Of a stretch of 64,000 nt of DNA, positions 61,215-64,000 are shown piece by piece (position 1 is the stretch's first letter; each line of letters opens with the position of its first letter). The stretch spans positions 186,001 through 250,000 of the forward strand of contig JACKAM010000001.1 in assembly GCA_020635075.1 (NCBI GenBank), given 5' to 3'. A program made the position numbers and the translations under genes. The notes below the pieces were generated by a model. That model searched no databases, was not told where the DNA came from, and was given only the letters and a program-made list of their open reading frames with translations. The stretch comes from Pseudobdellovibrionaceae bacterium (lineage in GTDB: Bacteria; Bdellovibrionota; Bdellovibrionia; Bdellovibrionales; UBA1609).

Positions 61215-62178
61215 TCTTGGTCCTTCTCTTCATGGATTACTTTTGGTGGATAAGCCCCAGAGTGTGACCAGCCACGATGTGGTTCAGGCTATTCGCCGCA
61301 TTTGTGGGACCAAAGCCGTTGGTCATACCGGAACCCTGGACCCCTTAGCGACGGGACTGATGGTGATTCTCCTTGGTGAGGGCACCAAAATTTCCCAGTA
61401 CATCTTGTCGGGAGATAAGGGTTACCGAGTGAAGGTGCGTCTGGGAGTGACCACGGACACCCTGGATATGACCGGTGAAGTCCAATCCCGTCAGGAAGTG
61501 GCCTTTAGCGATGAGCAGATCCGTCGGGCGGTCGATAAGTGTGAGGGCCGTCTTGAGCTGCCTGTCCCCCTTTATTCGGCAATAAAAAAAGAAGGCAAAA
61601 AGCTCTACGAGCTGGCTCGGGAATCCATCCCGGTTGAAGCCCCCTTGCGGACCATGCATTTTTATGATGTGAGAGTTGTCGCCAGCGGCAAAGATTGGTT
61701 TGAAGCCGAGGTTTTTTGTCATAAGGGCGGCTATATCCGCTCCTGGGCCGTGGCCGTTGGAGAAGAGTTGGGTTGCGGAGCTTCGGTTGAGGAACTGAGG
61801 CGGATTGCCTCCGGCCAACACCGGGTGGAAGAGTCAGTGAGTCTGGAAAGGCTGGGGCAGCTTGTTCAGGACGCGGAGGAAAAGGGCCTGGAGGCTTTCG
61901 GAAATGTCTATATTCCGCTGAAAAGTGCCCTCCCCCAGTGGAAAGCCGTCACCATCAGTGGCCGGGACGAGCAACTGATGGCCAATGGGCAGGTGAGCCA
62001 CGATCTCAGCCGACGCCTCATCGTGGAGAAAAAAGAGGCCAGCCAAAGGCAAAGGGCCGTCCCGATTAAGATCCTGAGCTCTCAAAGCGGCAATTTACTG
62101 TCCATTTTGGAGGCCCTGCCAGAGGGGGGCTTGAAAATACGCAGGATTTTCCTGGCTCCCGGCCGGGGGTCCAAATAA
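61204..62178 (+). CDS. truB: tRNA pseudouridine(55) synthase TruB
   Basis: 324 residues from the ATG at 61204, six bases after AGGAGG; two earlier in-frame starts (61189, 61198) overlap the ribosome site. It overlaps the end of rbfA by 11 bases. The catalytic region is GHTGTLDPLATG with Asp46. The other family segments are present: GLLLVDKPQSVTSHDVV, KGYRVKVRLGVTTDTLDMTGE, PPLYSAIKKEGKKLYELAR-like sequence (here LPVPLYSAIKKEGKKLYELAR) and KGGYIRSWAVAVGEELG. It makes pseudouridine 55 in the T arm of tRNAs. The C-terminal 90 residues form a PUA-like extension with a Lys/Glu-rich stretch. Confidence 0.95.
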   Translation: MKTSLGPSLHGLLLVDKPQSVTSHDVVQAIRRICGTKAVGHTGTLDPLATGLMVILLGEGTKISQYILSGDKGYRVKVRLGVTTDTLDMTGEVQSRQEVAFSDEQIRRAVDKCEGRLELPVPLYSAIKKEGKKLYELARESIPVEAPLRTMHFYDVRVVASGKDWFEAEVFCHKGGYIRSWAVAVGEELGCGASVEELRRIASGQHRVEESVSLERLGQLVQDAEEKGLEAFGNVYIPLKSALPQWKAVTISGRDEQLMANGQVSHDLSRRLIVEKKEASQRQRAVPIKILSSQSGNLLSILEALPEGGLKIRRIFLAPGRGSK

Positions 62179-62289
62179 ATCCTGGTGAAGGCTTGCGCTC
62201 CTAGGGAAATCCCTGTAAATATGGCCACTTAATGCTCTCCGTGACGAAAGCCAAAACGTCCAGGGAGGGTTCCATTTCAGGAGGTAAAC

Positions 62290-62559
62290 ATGGCACTACA
62301 GAAATCTCAGAAAGAAGAACTGGTAAAAAAGTTCCGTCAATCCGAGCTCGACACAGGCAGCTCGCATGTTCAAGTGGCTCTACTCACTCAACGAATCAAT
62401 GAGCTGACCGAGCACTTCAAGACCAACAAAAAGGATGTCCACAGCCAACGTGGATTGGTGAAGCTGGTGAATCGTCGCCGTAAGCTTCTCGATTATTTGC
62501 GCCGCAAGCGCCCTGCTGAGTACACAAAACTCATCGCCGATCTCGGCTTGAGAAAGTAA
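62290..62559 (+). CDS. rpsO: Small ribosomal subunit protein S15
   Basis: 89 residues, the standard length. Preceded by AGGAGG eight bases before the ATG. Family pattern: ELDTGSSHVQVALLTQRINELTEHFKTNKKDVHSQRGLVKLVNRRRKLLDYLRRK. It binds 16S rRNA early in 30S assembly. The 110-base gap before it may hold its own promoter or a regulatory leader, since S15 often controls its own mRNA; I see no definite structure. Confidence 0.97.
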   Translation: MALQKSQKEELVKKFRQSELDTGSSHVQVALLTQRINELTEHFKTNKKDVHSQRGLVKLVNRRRKLLDYLRRKRPAEYTKLIADLGLRK

Positions 62560-62674
62560 TGGCAGGAAACCATTCTCAAAAAATTGACGCTTCAATAAAT
62601 GGGTTGGCACTAATCCCATGGGGTCTGCTATTGGCTCCTGAGGGGGAGAAATGTGCCCAATGGAAGGAGAAAAG

Positions 62675-64000
62675 ATGAAGCAAACAGTGACCTTCGAGTT
62701 GAACGGTAAGGAAATCGTTCTGGAAACAGGTCGACTGGCCAAACAGGCTGACGGGTCCGTTCTTGTGACTTGTGGAAGCAATATTGTTTTGGTGACAGCG
62801 GTTTCAAGTAAAAGAGAGTCCACCTTGGATTTCTTTCCGCTAACGGTTGAATATTCTGAAAAATTCTATGCTTCGGGAAAGATCCCCGGTGGCTACTTTA
62901 AGCGTGAGGGCCGCCCGACCAATATGGCGACCTTGAATGCGCGCATGATCGATCGTCCGATCCGTCCCAGCTTTCCTGAGGGCTATCGGCAGGAAACACA
63001 AATTGTTGCCACCACATTGAGCTACGATGGAACCTACCCCATTGACATTCTGGCCAGTATTGGAGCCAGTGCCGCTCTCCATGTGAGTGACATCCCTTTT
63101 AATGGCCCAACTTCAGCCGTTCAGGTGGCGCGGATCAATGGTCAGTTCATGGCCAATCCTTCGCTTGAGCAGTTGAAAGAATCTGACATGGACATCGTCG
63201 TCGCAGGAACCAAAAACGGTCTGCTCATGGTTGAAGGTGAGTGTCAGTTTGTTTCCGAGGCTGATGTTTTGGCAGCTCTTAAATTTGGTCACCAGTCGAT
63301 GATGGCTTCGATTGCCGCCCAGGAGGAGCTGCGCGCAAAATCGGGTAACAAAGAGAAGCGTGAATTTATTCCGCCTCAGATTGACTCTGACTTCACCAAT
63401 CAGGCCACTGAATTCCTCGCCCCCAAAATTGCGGCAGCTTTGGGAATTCGTGAAAAGCTGGGTCGCTACGATGCCTTGGATGCTGCTCTCAAAGAAGCAC
63501 AAGAGAAATTTGTAGCTGAGGTGGAAGACAAGGACGAGGCGGCTAAGAGGACTAAGGACTTGGGCACCATCTTTGGTGACGTCAAATACAAGACAGCTCG
63601 TGATCTTGTGTTGGACACGAAAGTCCGCATTGATGGCCGCTCGACGACTGACATTCGTCCGATTGCCTGTGAAGTGGCTCTGCTGCCTCGCGCTCACGGT
63701 TCCGGTCTCTTTACCCGTGGGGAAACCCAGGTGTTGGGAACTGTGACCTTAGGAACGGGCGATGACGAGCAGTTTATTGATGCTCTTCAAGGTGTGGTAA
63801 AAAAGAAGTTTATGCTTCACTACAACTTTCCTCCCTACTGTGTGGGTGAAACCGGACGCATGGGCGGACAAAGCCGTCGTGAAATTGGTCATGGATTCCT
63901 GGCAGAACGTGCTTTGCAGGCTGTTCTCCCTGACTTTGAGAAGTTTCCTTATGTGATCCGTGTGGTCAGTGAAGTCTTTGAGTCAAACGGTTCAAGCTCA
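62675..64000 (+). CDS. pnp: Polynucleotide phosphorylase, 3' end cut by window edge
   Basis: ATG at 62675 with AAGGAGA five bases upstream; about 442 of roughly 700 residues are visible with no stop. The first RNase PH domain begins KQTVTFELNGKEIVLETGRLAKQADGSVLVTCG and has the FFPLTVEYSEKFYASGKIPGGYFKREGRP and ARMIDRPIRPSFPEGYR hallmarks. An all-helical linker domain (about 240-310) follows, then the second RNase PH domain (DGRSTTDIRPIACEVALLPRAHGSGLFTRGETQ ... FPPYCVGETGRMGGQSRREIGHG). It degrades RNA 3' to 5' with phosphate. The catalytic core end and the KH and S1 domains lie outside the window. It follows rpsO by 115 bases, the common bacterial order. Confidence 0.95.
   Translation, partial: MKQTVTFELNGKEIVLETGRLAKQADGSVLVTCGSNIVLVTAVSSKRESTLDFFPLTVEYSEKFYASGKIPGGYFKREGRPTNMATLNARMIDRPIRPSFPEGYRQETQIVATTLSYDGTYPIDILASIGASAALHVSDIPFNGPTSAVQVARINGQFMANPSLEQLKESDMDIVVAGTKNGLLMVEGECQFVSEADVLAALKFGHQSMMASIAAQEELRAKSGNKEKREFIPPQIDSDFTNQATEFLAPKIAAALGIREKLGRYDALDAALKEAQEKFVAEVEDKDEAAKRTKDLGTIFGDVKYKTARDLVLDTKVRIDGRSTTDIRPIACEVALLPRAHGSGLFTRGETQVLGTVTLGTGDDEQFIDALQGVVKKKFMLHYNFPPYCVGETGRMGGQSRREIGHGFLAERALQAVLPDFEKFPYVIRVVSEVFESNGSSS

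Overview
The window looks like a chromosomal stretch from a Gram-negative, outer-membrane bacterium, most likely a member of the Bdellovibrionota or a neighbouring former-deltaproteobacterial lineage. The signs are many secreted and lipid-anchored proteins (one lipobox is preceded by the residues FQN, a form I associate with Bdellovibrio lipoproteins), a TonB-dependent receptor, an outer-membrane barrel, several two-component systems with single-domain regulators, and the proteobacterial gene order rimP-nusA-infB-rbfA-truB-rpsO-pnp. The lineage is an inference; there is no rRNA in the window.

Layout. 1-5.5 kb: the end of an unrecognised gene, then two periplasmic solute-binding proteins divergent from a membrane histidine kinase and a single-domain response regulator. 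5.8-9.6 kb: a TonB-dependent receptor and a divergent beta-helix lipoprotein. 10.0-36.0 kb: one uninterrupted 26-kb gene on the minus strand for a lipoprotein of about 8,650 residues. It has an N-terminal lipobox, about 69 tandem immunoglobulin-like units of about 114 residues (choice-of-anchor-D / ASPM-SPD2-Hydin type), then GLUG repeats and a lectin-like C-terminal region. 36.3-43.4 kb: a fibronectin-III-like secreted protein, the ABC-F ATPase Uup, a coupled SDR / acetoacetate-decarboxylase-like / FAD-oxidoreductase operon, and an orphan modA. 43.5-47.7 kb: secreted proteins, including a sphingomyelinase-like phosphodiesterase. 48.1-50.6 kb: a cytoplasmic signalling operon of an oxygen-binding diiron protein (ODP-type metallo-beta-lactamase fold), a PAS histidine kinase and a receiver. 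50.6-54.5 kb: two lipoproteins, tRNA-Leu(CAA) and an outer-membrane protein. 54.7 kb to the end: a SurA-N-like protein, a RimI-like acetyltransferase and the rimP-to-pnp translation/RNA operon. pnp starts at 62675 and runs off the edge.

Two signals stand out. First, the giant gene has a higher-order repeat: units roughly 14-52 resemble each other best at a period of ten units (about 3.4 kb), as if ten-unit blocks were duplicated and then kept under selection. Second, six intergenic palindromic elements of two families (type 1 about 260-290 bp with long terminal inverted repeats; type 2 with a hairpin core of about 95 bp) are scattered through the window. Two copies are chimeras of both families. 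Four of the six convergent gene junctions carry such an element and the other two carry ordinary hairpin/T-run terminators, so these elements may act as transcript ends or as mobile, MITE-like sequences that settle there.
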